A stretch of 64,000 nucleotides of DNA, taken from positions 18,169,701 through 18,233,700 of the forward strand of contig NC_088783.1 of assembly GCF_958450345.1 (NCBI RefSeq), in the 5' to 3' direction. This stretch comes from Calliphora vicina (lineage: Eukaryota > Arthropoda > Insecta > Diptera > Calliphoridae). The notes beneath the pieces are model-generated. The model was not told the DNA's origin. It ran no database searches and worked only from the letters and a program-made list of their open reading frames with translations. Shown here one piece after another: positions 35,221 through 45,830 of this stretch. A program made the position numbers and the translations under genes. Positions within the stretch are counted from its first letter, which is position 1, and each line of letters begins with the position of its first letter.

Positions 35221-38030
35221 AAACTTAGGGTGATATTCGAATAAAAATTGTTCAAATAATTGAATAAAAATTATTTTTATTCGTATGAATTAAATTTTTC
35301 AGTTTAGAATGAAATATTAAAAAAAAATTTAATTATTCGAATAATCGAAGAAAAAAAAATAAAAATTATTCGAATAATCGAAGAAAAAAATTATTTTTGT
35401 TCGAATTTATAAATTTTTTCTGTTTAGAGTAAAAAATTATTCGATCAATAATTGTCGAATAATCGATTGAATAATTTTTATTTGAATGACAAATACAAAT
35501 TATTCGAATAAAATAATTTTTATTCGAATGAATAAATTTTTTCAGATTAGAATAAAAAATTATACCATCAATTATTGTCGAATAATCGAATGAATAATTT
35601 TTATTCGAATGAATTAAATTTTTCAGTTTAGAATGAAAAACAATACCCGAATTAATTATTTTCAAGCTAAAATTAAAAAAAAATAGTTACAAATTATTAG
35701 TTACAAAAATTAAATAAAAAAAGTTGTAATTATTCGATTAATCGAAGAAAAAAATAATTTTTATTCGAATAAATAAATTTTTTCTGTTTACAGTAAAAAA
35801 TTATTCGATCAATAATTGTGGAATAATCGAATAAATAATTTTTATTTGAATGAATTAAATTTTTCAGTTTTTTTTAAAAAAAATAGAAAAAAATAATTTT
35901 TATTCGAATGAATAAATTTTTTCAGATTAGAATAAAAAATTATTCGATCAATAATTGTAGAAAATTTTTTAGTTTAGAATGAAAAACAATACCCAAATTA
36001 ATTTATTTTCAAGCTAAAATTTAGAAAAAAATAGTTACAAATTATTCGAATAATCAGAGAAAAAACGTTTATTCGAATTTACAAATGTTTTCAGTTTAGA
36101 ATTAAAAATTATTCGATCAATTATTGTCGAATAATCGATTAACCGAATTCATTTATATTCAAGATAAAATTATAAAAAAAATAGTAAATAATTATTAGAA
36201 TAATCGAAAAAAAAAATAATTTTTATTCGAATGAATACATTTTTTCAGATTAGAATAAAAAAATATTCGTTCAATTATTGTCGAATAATGGAATACCCGA
36301 ATTCATTTATTTTCAAGCTAAAATTAAAAAAAACAATAAACAAATTATTCGAATAATTGAGGAAAAAAATATTTTTATTCGAATGAATACATTTTTTCAG
36401 TTTAGAGTAAAAAATTATTCGATCAATAAATGTCGAATAATCGAATGAATAACTTTTATTTGAATGAATTAAATTTTTCAGTTTTTTAAAAAAATAATTT
36501 TTATTCGAATGAATAAATTTTTTCAGATTAGAATAAAAAATTATTCGATCAATATTGTCGAAAATTTTTTAGTTTAGAATGAAAAACAATACCCGAATTA
36601 ATTTTTTTTCAAGCTAAAATTAAAAAAAAAAATAGTTACAAATTATTCGAATAATCGAAGAAAAAAATAATTTTTATTCGAATTTAAAAATTTTTTCAGT
36701 TTAGAATTAAAAATTATTCGATCAATTATTGTCGAATAATCGATTAACCGAATTCATTTATTTTCAAGCTAAAATTAAGAAAAAAAATGGTTAAAAATTA
36801 TTCGAATAATCGAAGAAAAAAATAATTTTTATTCGAATGAATAATTTTTTTCAGATTTGAATAAAAAATTATTCGATCAATTATTGTCGAATAATGGAAT
36901 ATCCGAATTCATTTATTTTCAAGCAAAAATTAAGAAAAAATAAACAAATTATTCGAATCGAAGAAAAAAATATTTTTATTCGAATGAATACATTTTTTCA
37001 GTTTAGAGTAAAAAATTATTCGATCAATAATTGTCGAATAATCGAATGAATAATTTTTATTTGAATGAGTTTAATTTTTCAGTTTTTTTTTTAAAAAAAA
37101 TAGTTACAAATTATTCTAATAAAATAATTTTTATTCGAATGAATTAATTTTTTCAGATTAGAATAAAAAATTATTCGATCAATAATTGTCGTATAATCGA
37201 ATGAAAAATTTGTATTCGAATGAATTAAAATTTTCAGTTTAGAATGAAAAACAATACCCGAATTAATTTATTTTCAAGCTAAAATTAAAAAAAAAATAGT
37301 TACAAATTATTCGAATAATCGAAGAAAAAAATAATTTTTATTCGAATTTACAATTTTTTTCAGATTAGAATATTGTCGAATAATCGATTAACTGAATTCA
37401 TTTATTTTCAAACTAAAATTAGATAAAAAAAGTATAATTATTCGATTAATCGAAGAAAAAAATAATTTTTAATCGAATGAATAAATTTTTTCAGATTAGA
37501 ATAAAAAATTATTCGTTCAATAATTGTCGAAAATTTTTTAGTTTAAAATAAAAAGAAGAAAAAAATAATTTTTATTCGAATTTAAAAATTTTTTCTGTTT
37601 AGAATTAAGAATTATTCGATCAATTATTGTCGAATAATCGATTAACCGAATTCATTTATTTTCAAGCTAAAATTAAAAAAAAATAAACAAATTATTCGAA
37701 TAATTGAAGAAAAAAATATTTTTTTTAAGATTAGAATAAAAAATTATTCGATCAATAATTGTCGAATAATCGAATGAATAATTTTTATTCGAATGAATTA
37801 AATTTTTCAATTTAGAATGAAAAATATAACCCGAATTAATTTATTTTCAAGCTAAAATTTAAAAAAAAAAATGGTTACAAATTATTCTAATAATCGAAGA
37901 AAAAATTGATTTTTATTCGAATTTAAAAATTTTTTCAATTTGGAATAATAAATTATTCGATCAATTATTGTCGAATAATCGATTACCCGAATTCATTTAT
38001 TTTCAAGCTAAAATGTAAAAAAATAGTTAT
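35221..38030. repeat. TTCGAA-rich tandem array
   Basis: Built from blocks such as TTATTCGAATAATCGAAG, TTTTTATTCGAATGAAT, TTTTTTCAGATTAGAAT, TTATTCGATCAATAATTGTC and TTTTCAAGCTAAAATT. The last block recurs about a dozen times at spacings near 150 bp or multiples (for example 36609, 36761, 36921). No coding frame: the 35366-35665 frame is repeat translation. Confidence 0.9.
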
Positions 38031-38035
38031 CATAT

Positions 38036-38236
38036 GTCTGTTATTTAGTTCAAAGCTTACACTAAACTTACTTTACATTTGCTCCCCGTGTTAGTGAAAT
38101 CTACTTTTCAAAGCTTTAGGATTTTAAAAAAATCGCTTATTTATTTTAAATCCTAAAGCTTTGAAAAGTAGATTTCACTAACACGGGGAGCAAATGTAAA
38201 GTAAGTTCAGTGTAAGCTTTGAACTAAATAACAGAC
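38036..38236. repeat. Long near-perfect hairpin next to LIM2 exon
   Basis: Arms 38036-38124 and 38148-38236, about 89 bp each, with one clear mismatch (ACTAAACTTA versus ACTGAACTTA). The loop is about 23 bp. The arms include CTCCCCGTGTTAGTG and its complement. It starts right at the end of the TTCGAA array. In transcription order it lies about 420 bp into the intron after the LIM2 exon. Confidence 0.92.
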
Positions 38237-38238
38237 TT

Positions 38239-38654
38239 ATACATAAAGGGTATCCTCAAATTTAAGCAACAAAAAAATCAGTTTGACAGCTGACAGTTTA
38301 GTTACAAATCAATTTCTGCATGAGACACTTCCTAGAAGGAAATTTAATGCTGCATCAAAACCTTCAATTCTAATAAAAACACTATTTTAGATTTATGTTA
38401 AATGTTTAAATAAGACATCATTCTCTTATATCCCCCAAGACAACTACACATTTGTCTCTTTCTTGTATTACACCAACAAAATATAAAGTTGTAAATCTGT
38501 AAAATAGCTCAACATAATTTCAGCTATTTACTACAATATTTTCACACTAATTAGTCAAAGATATTTTACCGACATTCATTCATTCATTCCTTGTTAAACA
38601 GAAAAGTTGAAATGGAAGTATGTTTATGGATATGGAAATTATTAGTACACTTAC
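38239..38654 (-). other. Start of the large Lim1 intron
   Basis: Donor GTAAGT at 38654. The rest is AT-rich and unremarkable. No homeobox-type exon was found between here and position 1, implying an intron of at least 38.6 kb. Confidence 0.6.
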
Positions 38655-38884
38655 CACTTAAGGAATTATGGCCACATATCGATGGTGCTTTGCCAAGTAA
38701 ATAATCATCTTTGCAGATATATTTATTTTCGTCCAGCACATAGAGTTGTTCACCCGTACTGAGCTGTTTATGGCAGATACAACATGTAAAACAATTGAGG
38801 TGAAACACCTTATCACGAGGTTTACGAACGAGATCGGAGGGAGCAATACCTTGGCCGCAGCCACTGCACTTGGTACCATAGCGT
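38655..38884 (-). CDS. Lim1: Lim1 internal coding exon, LIM domain 2
   Basis: Seen: on the minus strand the exon encodes a complete LIM domain, starting with the end of RRYGTKC and continuing CSGCGQGIAPSDLVRK, then HLNCFTCCIC, QLSTGEQLYVLDENKY and CKDD. The eight zinc ligands fit C-x2-C, H-x2-C, C-x2-C, C-x2-D. It ends GKAPSICGHNSLS. The acceptor is CTATTAG just above 38884 and the donor is GTAAGT at 38654. It begins in phase 2: AG from the previous exon plus A makes an Arg codon. It ends with one extra base, so the next exon must start in the matching phase. Known: the ISPSDLVR and FHLNCFTC/LSTGE signatures are typical of LHX1/LHX5 (insect Lim1), a nuclear transcription factor whose LIM domains bind partners such as LDB/Chip. 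Inference: this is the second LIM domain of a LIM-homeodomain protein. The homeobox exons lie beyond the low-coordinate end of the window. Confidence 0.95.
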
Positions 38885-40485
38885 CTAATAGAGAATAAAT
38901 AAAAATAATAATTGATTTAAAAAGAATTTACAAAAAACAAAAAAGTCATATAAAAACGCGTATTTAATGTTTTGTAATTGCCTTGTCAATATTACAGTGG
39001 TACCTCGATATAAGCAACTAATAAAAACTCTAACTAAAATGAAATTCTTAAAAATTCTCTGAGATTTGGAGATATTTCGTTAATGGAATTTTTTTAATAG
39101 AAATTTAATCGATGATTTTTTTAATTGAGGTCTCACTGTTTTTCATTGTGTTTGTTGTGAAATAGTTAGTCAATCACTCAATCAAAACTACTACTATATA
39201 TTTGTTTTCTTTTTTTTTTCTCCAACATTTAAATCACTTTGAATTGTTATTGCTCTCAATCATTTGAAATTACTAGCAGGTGTTTGTTTTTTTTTTCTTC
39301 TCTGTAGTTTTTTGCATAAAATGACTTTTACTTTAGTGGCATCTCGCCGTAGTTTTTATTGCCATTCTAATTTTACCTCAGTGACGTGTGTTCTCTGGGT
39401 CGTTTAAATGGACAGACGGACAGGCGGTTATATTTATTTTATTGTTAGAAAGTTAATTGATTTTCTAGAGGTTTTTTGTTTTGTTGTTTTTTCGAATCTT
39501 TCTTTTTAATTTATATTTTACAATTAAATAGGAAAATAAATCAACTCTCTGACTGTCACTACTCATGTAACTTCATGACAGCAGTGTGTTAAAATAACAA
39601 CAAAAATAAATATTGAATTTTTTGTGTCTAAGGGAGCGGTTTTAGGAAGAAATCGCCGTACAGTCACAGTTGGGTAGCAAAATAAAAGTTAGTAAATATG
39701 TAACTTCTTTATAATATTACTTTAAACCTTAATATGATTACTTTGAATCGTATTGTGATTTCTTTGGATCATAATAAGCCCAATTATGAATAGAAATTCC
39801 CAGGGAGTTTTTCCCCTTATCTCATTTTTGTATTCAAATTCAATGGGAAAAAAATCCCGGGGAACAAACTCCCGTGGAATTTTTTATTCATAATTGGGCT
39901 GATTATGATCATGTTTGAGCATGTTATGATAATATTGGACTATAATATGATGTTATAAGATCACAATATGATTGATAAGAAAATATTATGAATAAAATGA
40001 TATTTTATTATACTAAAATGATCATAATATGTTTGGACTACAAACATAATATGTTTACCGCAACCATGTTTTTTCTCTGCGCGTAAAGTTAGTAAATATG
40101 GTTAGATTTCATTATAACTTGGAACATCAATAAAGGGAGAGTTAGCTTTCAAAATATTTAGATTTAGAGGCACGAGTTTTAGGCTTAAGCGGCGCTTCAG
40201 TGGTTCAAAGATGGCCACCTTAAATGGGAAAATATTTTCCTGCTTGTAACATTTCTTGCCAGATATCGACACACTTTTCTACCGGCTAATGAAGCGATTA
40301 TTCGATTTTACATCAAACATTTTGCCTAGACGTTGATTAATCGAATATCGCTTAACAGGTTTTTCCTGAATCTTCAGAAATTTTATTATTATCAGTCAAA
40401 TTTCCTCTATTTGAAAACCGAGTTTTGTGTCTTTTCAACACAAAGCTTTTACAGATTTTTGAAAAATATTATTTTAAACTCACCT
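38885..40485 (-). other. Lim1: Lim1 intron between the LIM1 and LIM2 exons
   Basis: This is a 1601-base GT-AG intron. Donor GTGAGT follows the LIM1 exon and acceptor TTCTCTATTAG precedes the LIM2 exon. It carries a small MITE at 39777-39900 surrounded by sequence rich in ATAATATGAT-like words. Nothing else is recognisable. Confidence 0.85.
39777..39900. mobile_element. Small MITE with AGCCCAATTATGAAT ends
   Basis: Left AGCCCAATTATGAATAGAAA, right TTATTCATAATTGGGCT. The terminal repeats exceed 20 bp, and the centre has TTCAAATTCAATGGGAAAAA. 124 bp long. A second copy lies at 45033-45830. Confidence 0.8.
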
Positions 40486-40679
40486 GAAAAAATCATTCCT
40501 GCAGTATAATTTTGATTCTCTACTAAAGCATTTATCCGTTAAAGGTTGAAGGCATTCACAGCAGCGCACACAGGACGCATGCCAACCACGTTCTAAAACA
40601 TTTAATAAAAATTTATCTAAAATTGGTTTATTACAGCCAGCACAGGGATCGCCAACACCGACCGGCGGTTCACTACGTC
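40486..40679 (-). CDS. Lim1: Lim1 internal coding exon, LIM domain 1
   Basis: Seen: the minus-strand exon reads GDPCAGCNKPILDKFLLNVL, then ERGWHASCVRCCECLQPLTD and KCFSRESKLYCRNDFFR. Ligand spacing is C-x2-C-x17-H-x2-C-x2-C-x2-C then C-x2-D, a canonical LIM zinc module. The acceptor is TTTCTAG after a pyrimidine tract. The donor is GTGAGT at 40485. The last AG of the exon joins the A at 38884 to give Arg, so the two exons are in frame and together give the contiguous FFRRYGTKC found in Lim1/LHX1 proteins. The codons before CAGC are open (RSEPPVGVGDP) and contain no Met, so translation must start in an upstream exon. Known: LIM1 plus LIM2 with this linker is diagnostic of the Lim1/LHX1/LHX5 group. 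It could only be confused with a close paralogue such as Lim3, whose linker differs. Confidence 0.95.
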
Positions 40680-40880
40680 CTAGAAAGATAAAAAGAAAAT
40701 TTATTGAATTAAAAAATGTATCTAAAAAGGCAAGAGTCTTAAATATTCTTCAACTAAATCAAAGAATTACACTCATCTCAACATTGTTAACCATTAACAC
40801 CCATTCACAAATACAACAACAACATTCTGGCTAACAATACAAGCTAAGCAACAAAAAGCTAAGTCGAAAAAATATTTTTT

Positions 40881-41040
40881 TTGGAAAATGGTCTTTAATT
40901 TTGGTTCATAATTTTTTAACTACTTAACCGATTTGACTAATTTTTAATACCAAATAGCTTAGAACTATAATAAACAACTTAAGAGAATTTCCTTCAATTT
41001 GGTTTCATATTTTACTCATGAACATGTTTTACACACACAG
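40881..41040 (+). repeat. 165-bp dispersed repeat, copy 1
   Basis: Pattern: TTTTGGTTCATAATTTTTTA, then ACCGATTTGACTAATTTT, AATACCAAATAGCTTAGAAC, and ends ACATGTTTTACACACACA. Four further copies follow. Confidence 0.6.
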
Positions 41041-41207
41041 AAAATTAAAAATAAAAAAGTTATTACACTCGTCTCAACATTGCTGCCCTTTTCTCACATT
41101 CAAAAATACAGCAACAAGTTAAACTACAACAATAAGATGGCTTATTAATACAAGCTAAGCAGCAAAAGCATTGTAGAATTTGATTTTGTTTAAAACTTCA
41201 AATTTAT

Positions 41208-41366
41208 TTGAGGATGTCTTACGTTTTGGTTTATAATTTTTTAACTACCCAACCGATGTTGGTAATTTTCAATACCAAAAAGCCTAGGACTATGATAAAT
41301 ATATTAATAGATTTTCCTTCGTTATGGTTTCATATTCAAGACATGAGCATGTTTTACACACACATA
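41208..41366 (+). repeat. 165-bp dispersed repeat, copy 2
   Basis: Same word order as copy 1, ending GAGCATGTTTTACACACACA. Confidence 0.6.
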
Positions 41367-41919
41367 TAGGGGGAGCTAGCTATATCGATTTGATTTTAGA
41401 CCATTATTTAAATCATTCGGCACAATTGATGGTGGAGGGCAAAACACAAATAAAAAAACCCATATTTTTTCCTTGAAAACTAAGAAATTTTTGAAAATAA
41501 TTAACTGCTAACGTAAATCATAAAGACAGTTCCTTATTGCTTACACAAATTTCACATTTTCCCTTTTTAAACATAAAACATTTGTCAAACCAATTAATTA
41601 TCAATTAACCCACGTTAAAAAAACAATGCACTGCATTTAAATTTTTGCTTAAAATTTATAATTTTACCGCTACCGAAAATCAGACGACAGTTTAAAGAAA
41701 GCAAAAAAAAAAGAAAAAAAACGCCAGACTACCTCAAATGCAAATTATCGAACTTTATACGATTTAATGATTTAATGGAGGACGTGCAACAAAACAGTAG
41801 CAACACAAATATGCAAATTTAATTCATACATATAAATAATTAAGGCAACAACACACAAACAAACCAAAAAAAAAAGATGCACAAAAGTGTAAAACGACAA
41901 GTTTTATGGCTGCACTTAC

Positions 41920-41944
41920 AGCTCGGCTCAATAATGCATTGCAT
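41920..41944 (-). CDS. Candidate 5' coding exon end of Lim1 (uncertain)
   Basis: Seen: on the minus strand an ATG at 41944 opens a short frame (M-Q-C-I-I-E-P-S plus one base) that runs into an excellent donor, AGCT|GTAAGTG, at 41919. The phase (one leftover base) is what the LIM1 exon needs, which starts with two bases of a codon. However, direct joining gives T+GA, a stop. Either a small exon lies between them, or this is a 5' UTR exon with another start, or a base is wrong, or the donor is fortuitous. Inference only: an exon of this kind is required because the LIM1 exon has no upstream in-frame Met. The 5' end of the exon is not defined. Confidence 0.25.
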
Positions 41945-43044
41945 GCGTTAGCAAGCAGCAGCCTGCATTTGACGTTTTGATCAGAGACGACATGGTGGTT
42001 TGTTAAAAGCTGTCAAAAATTGTTTTTTTTTTTTTTGTTATAACATCAAGTTGTTGCTGCAGCCTGGAACTTTTATAATTTGTTGATGTTGAAACATTAA
42101 ATTTAACCTTGATTTTAGTCAATATTTTTTTCTTCTGTAGTTTATAGACATAAATATTCATTCAATATATTCAACGTCTGGCGATTAACAGTCTATGTAG
42201 TTTTTTTTTTTTTTTTATTTGGGCAAAAAAACATTATTTTTGATTGATGACATCCGTCAATTTTGACATTTTTAGTGGAAAAAAAAGTTGGTTGTTTATT
42301 TTCTTTCTTTGTTCCTGATTTTTTTTCTCGATTTCTCGGTAACAAGAGAAACATAGCCATAAAGAAAAATATATATTCAGTGAGTGTTTAATCACTCACT
42401 AACGTAAATGCTTTGATTATAATCATTAACAACATTGATGGGTTTGCTTTCAGTTAACGAACGAACGAATGTTTTTGGGAGATTTTTGAAAACGAATAGA
42501 TACAGTGAGTAACAAAAGTAAAGGTATAATTGCAAATATCCTTTAACTGTAACTAAAATGATATAAATTCATTTGAACATTGACATCAAGCACACAGGTT
42601 TGATCTCAAACATTTTTGCTCAAATGTAAATCGGTGTCTTGCCTGCAAAATTACCTTTTTGATTTTAAACAATTTATCAGAACTGCCCAAAAACTGTTTT
42701 TTTAATATTAAAGTCATAGAAATTTACTATTAATTCTTTATATCTCTACTGATATATAAACACGATACAACAAAAACTTTAACAGTTATTTACTATTGAT
42801 ATTGGACATTTTAGAACCTTCTGAGGCTGTCTGACATTTTGGTTTATAAGATAGGTTCTATTGAACCGATTTGGCTGGTTTTCAATAGCAATGAGCTTAG
42901 AAGAACAACCAGCAAACTGGTTAAAAATAGCTTATCGCAGTGTTATACTTTGGCAGCTAGCGTGTTTTACACACACAAAAGGACATCGAAAAAATGACTC
43001 AGAATACTTTATTAAGTCTCATTTAAATAATTTTATGTCAGTAT
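41945..43044. other. Region upstream of candidate exon
   Basis: Poly-T tracts at about 42022-42040 and 42200-42220, and the dispersed repeat at 42811-42977. I see no convincing TATA box or initiator for Lim1. Confidence 0.3.
42811..42977 (+). repeat. 165-bp dispersed repeat, copy 3
   Basis: CTTCTGAGGCTGTCTGACAT, ACCGATTTGGCTGGTTTTCA, ending AGCGTGTTTTACACACACA. The short frame through it is not a gene. Confidence 0.6.
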
Positions 43045-43472
43045 TAGAGTGTCCAAAAAAATTGCAAATTTAAAAAACCGGTTTCCGAACCAGTTTAACC
43101 AAAACAGTTTGTTTTTGAAAAAACCGGTTTCAATTATTGTCTTTTAAAAAACCGGTTAACCGGTTTATATTAAATTTTTATTTAATGGAAATTTAGCATT
43201 TTTGAATTCTTCATGCAATTATTTGATATCTTTTACGAAATGTTGTCAAATGCATAAATTTTCTATAAAATAAATCAATATTTTTAAAAATGGTATCAAA
43301 GTTTTTCATAAATATGTTTGAATGAGCTTTAGAAAATATATTTCATTAAAACCGGTTAACCGTCTTACAAAAACAGGTTCTCCAAAAAACAGAAAATTTT
43401 AAAAAACCGAAACCGGTGGAGTTTACAAAGATGAAAAAACCGGTTGACCGGTTTTCGGTTTTGGATACTCTA
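43045..43472. mobile_element. hAT-type MITE rich in AACCGGTT
   Basis: Ends TAGAGTGTCCAAAA and TTTTGGATACTCTA. Flanks are GTCAGTAT (43037-43044) and GTCAGTAA (43473-43480), an 8-bp duplication with one difference. The body has about a dozen AACCGG words, including AACCGGTTAACCGGTTT. No coding. The 8-bp duplication indicates hAT-type transposition. Confidence 0.85.
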
Positions 43473-43540
43473 GTCAGTAACTAAGGTGACGGATTAGGCT
43501 CTCTAAAGTTCTAAATTGAGCAGTTATTCTTAATGAATAT

Positions 43541-43891
43541 TGAATAATTTAAAATGTTCTGAGGTTATCCCATATTTTGGTTCATAACTTTGTATCTATT
43601 AAACTGATTTGGCTGATTTTCATTACTGAACAACATAGAAGAATAACAAATATTTTGGCTAAAAATCGGTTCTATCAAGTTTACACTTTGGAAGCCAGCG
43701 TGTTTTACACACACAATTTAATTTAAAACGTTCTGAGGTTGTCCCATGTTTTGGTTCATAACTTTGTTTCTATTAAATCGATTTGACTGATTTTCATTAC
43801 CAAACAACATAGAAGACTAATAAATATTTTGGCTAAAAATCGATTACATCATGGTCACACTTTGGATGCCAGCGTGCTTTACACACACAAA
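43541..43891 (+). repeat. 165-bp repeat, tandem copies 4 and 5
   Basis: Two direct units, 175 bp apart (AAAATGTTCTGAGGTT at 43551 and AAAACGTTCTGAGGTT at 43726), each ending in GTTTTACACACACA or GCTTTACACACACA. Much closer to each other than to copies 1-3. Confidence 0.8.
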
Positions 43892-45032
43892 GTTTTACAG
43901 CAGCAGGAATATTTTAGCCAAAATTGAGTCTCAAATTAAAATTTTAGGTAGAAGATAAATAAAAAATTTAAATTTGTTTAGTAATTTTGTCTTTCACTGT
44001 ATTATTTTCATTTCTTTAGTTTATAAACCATGTATCGATTTGTATCTTGTCAGTCAGTCAGTTTGTGAATTTGTCCAGGTCAAATGAATTTCTCATGGTG
44101 CTTGCTCTTTTCTTCTACTCAAACTAAATTTTCAAGTGTTCAAATTCCCTACTAAAAAGTAGCTGCTGTTCAATGTTGTTGCTGTGTTTTTTTTTTGTTT
44201 TTTGCCGAAGAAGATTGTCTCTAATTACTTTGCCTTTTTAGTCTCGCATCATCACTTTACGGTCATTGTGATTTTAAGGTTGCTGTGTTTGGGTCGTGTT
44301 TCAAACACGAAAAAATACATAAACCAAAACTTTTTTCTTATTAGGTCACCGCCTTTATTTGTGCATATTTATTAAAAAAAAAGTATGGAATATTATTTGA
44401 ATTTGGAAGCTGAACTGAAACAAAGCAGCAAAGAATTTTTAATGTTTGCAAGAATAATTCATGGTTTATTGGAAAAAAAAACTTTTGAAATTAAAAAAAA
44501 AAAATTTAATAATATTATAAGGCACTAAGAAAACTTGTTACACATGTTTGCTTTAAAGATTTAAAGTTAGACAAACACCTGTATTTAGAGCACTTGCAAA
44601 GCTTGATGTTTTTAAAATAATGACCAAACATTGTCAAGCCTAGCCACGCTCTTCTAACATGACATACGAAGACACTACCAAACACAATTCAAGTAAATTA
44701 TGGCCTGTATATGGATTATCTGCATTGTGTAGAGTTTAACACAGGGACAATTGTCTCAACAATTATCCCAGTAGTTCAGCATTTAATCAATGTATGCCTT
44801 ATAGAGAATAATTGTCATTAATACCTGAATCCAATTTATAAATTTAGGCTTATTTGACATGCATTTGGTCTTTGTAGCGCAGAGAAGAGTCAATTGCTTA
44901 CATTATACATCACAGGTAATCTAGCGTGAAGTCAATTTTCACTTAAGTTTTTCTAAGTAGTCTAGAGTGTAGTCAATTTAAACGTTTTGTGAGTAATTCG
45001 GACAAACTGGTTTTATAAAAATTGTGATGATA
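43892..45032. other. Presumed upstream or intron sequence
   Basis: 44868-44960 contains repeated AGTCAATT words. CTTTGTAGCGCAGAGAAGAG at 44869 resembles 45868 on the far side of the MITE, and TTGTCAAGCCTAGCC near 44634 resembles 46023. An older unclassified repeat may span 44.6-46.0 kb. Confidence 0.35.
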
Positions 45033-45830
45033 TAACCCAGCAGTTAAAAATTTCCCCGCAGTTTTTTCCCTTTTCTCATTTTTCCTATTCAAATTCAATG
45101 GGAAAAAACTCCCGGGTATTTATACCCTACACCACCATAGTAGGGAGGGTATAATGCGTTTCTGCAGATGTTTGTAACGCTCAAAAATATTAGTCTAACA
45201 CCCACCTTAAAGTATACCGATCGACTTAGAATCATTTTCTGAGTCGATGTGCGCAGAGTACAGGTCGCAATTTTGAAGATACTTCGATGAAATTTGGTAC
45301 ATATTATTTTTTCGGCTCAAGGACCAAGCCTATTGAAACTGGCTGAAATCGGTCCACTATTACACATAGCCCCCATACAAATGTCCTCCCGAAATTGGAC
45401 TTTATCGGTCATAAATGTTTAATTTATATATGTATATCCACAAATTCCGCTCCAAATATGTTTTATATACCCAAAATTCATGTCACCAAATTTTGTTACG
45501 ATCGGTCTATAATTAGTCATAGCTCCCATATAGACCCGCTTCCGAAAATCACTTTAACGTGCATAAATCGCTTAAAAATGTTGGTACACACACAAAATTC
45601 AACATACTTAACTTTAATATAGACATAAATCACACGACCTAATTTCATGGTGATCGGTCCATAATTGGTCATAGCCCCCATATAAGGCCCACTTCCGAAA
45701 ATCACTCAAAAATATAAATTATTGAAATTTTAAAAGAAAACTGTTTTTGCTCTTTTACTTAGTATAGGGTATTATATGGTCGGGCTTGACCGACCATACT
45801 TCCTTACTTGTTTTTATTCATAATTGGGCT
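45033..45830. mobile_element. AGCCCAAT MITE interrupted by a DINE-like element
   Basis: The left part (45033-45120) matches 39777-39865, with TTCAAATTCAATGGGAAAAA and CTCCCGG. The right part (45811-45830) is TTTTTATTCATAATTGGGCT. Everything between is a family 2 DINE-like element. The left terminus is degraded (ACCCAGCAGTTAAAAATT). Confidence 0.8.
45122..45810 (+). mobile_element. DINE-like family 2 element inserted in a MITE
   Basis: Begins ATACCCTACACCACCATAG and folds via GGGAGGGTATA. The core's GTCY microsatellite is lost by a small deletion after GAGTCGATG. It ends with intact hairpin ATGGTCGG-GCTTG-ACCGACCAT followed by ACTTCCTTACTTG. It sits between T residues of the MITE, without duplication, which fits Helentron-type T^T insertion. 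Confidence 0.82.

Larger units (their letters stand above)
40680..41919 (-). other. Probable 5' intron of Lim1 with two dispersed repeat copies
   Basis: AT-rich sequence between the LIM1 exon and the candidate upstream donor. It holds two copies of a roughly 160 bp repeat ending in CATGTTTTACACACACA (about 40881-41040 and 41208-41366). No coding potential is seen. Confidence 0.5.

Noticed and set aside
35366..35665. 99-residue frame with internal repeats
   Set aside because: Translation of the TTCGAA tandem array.
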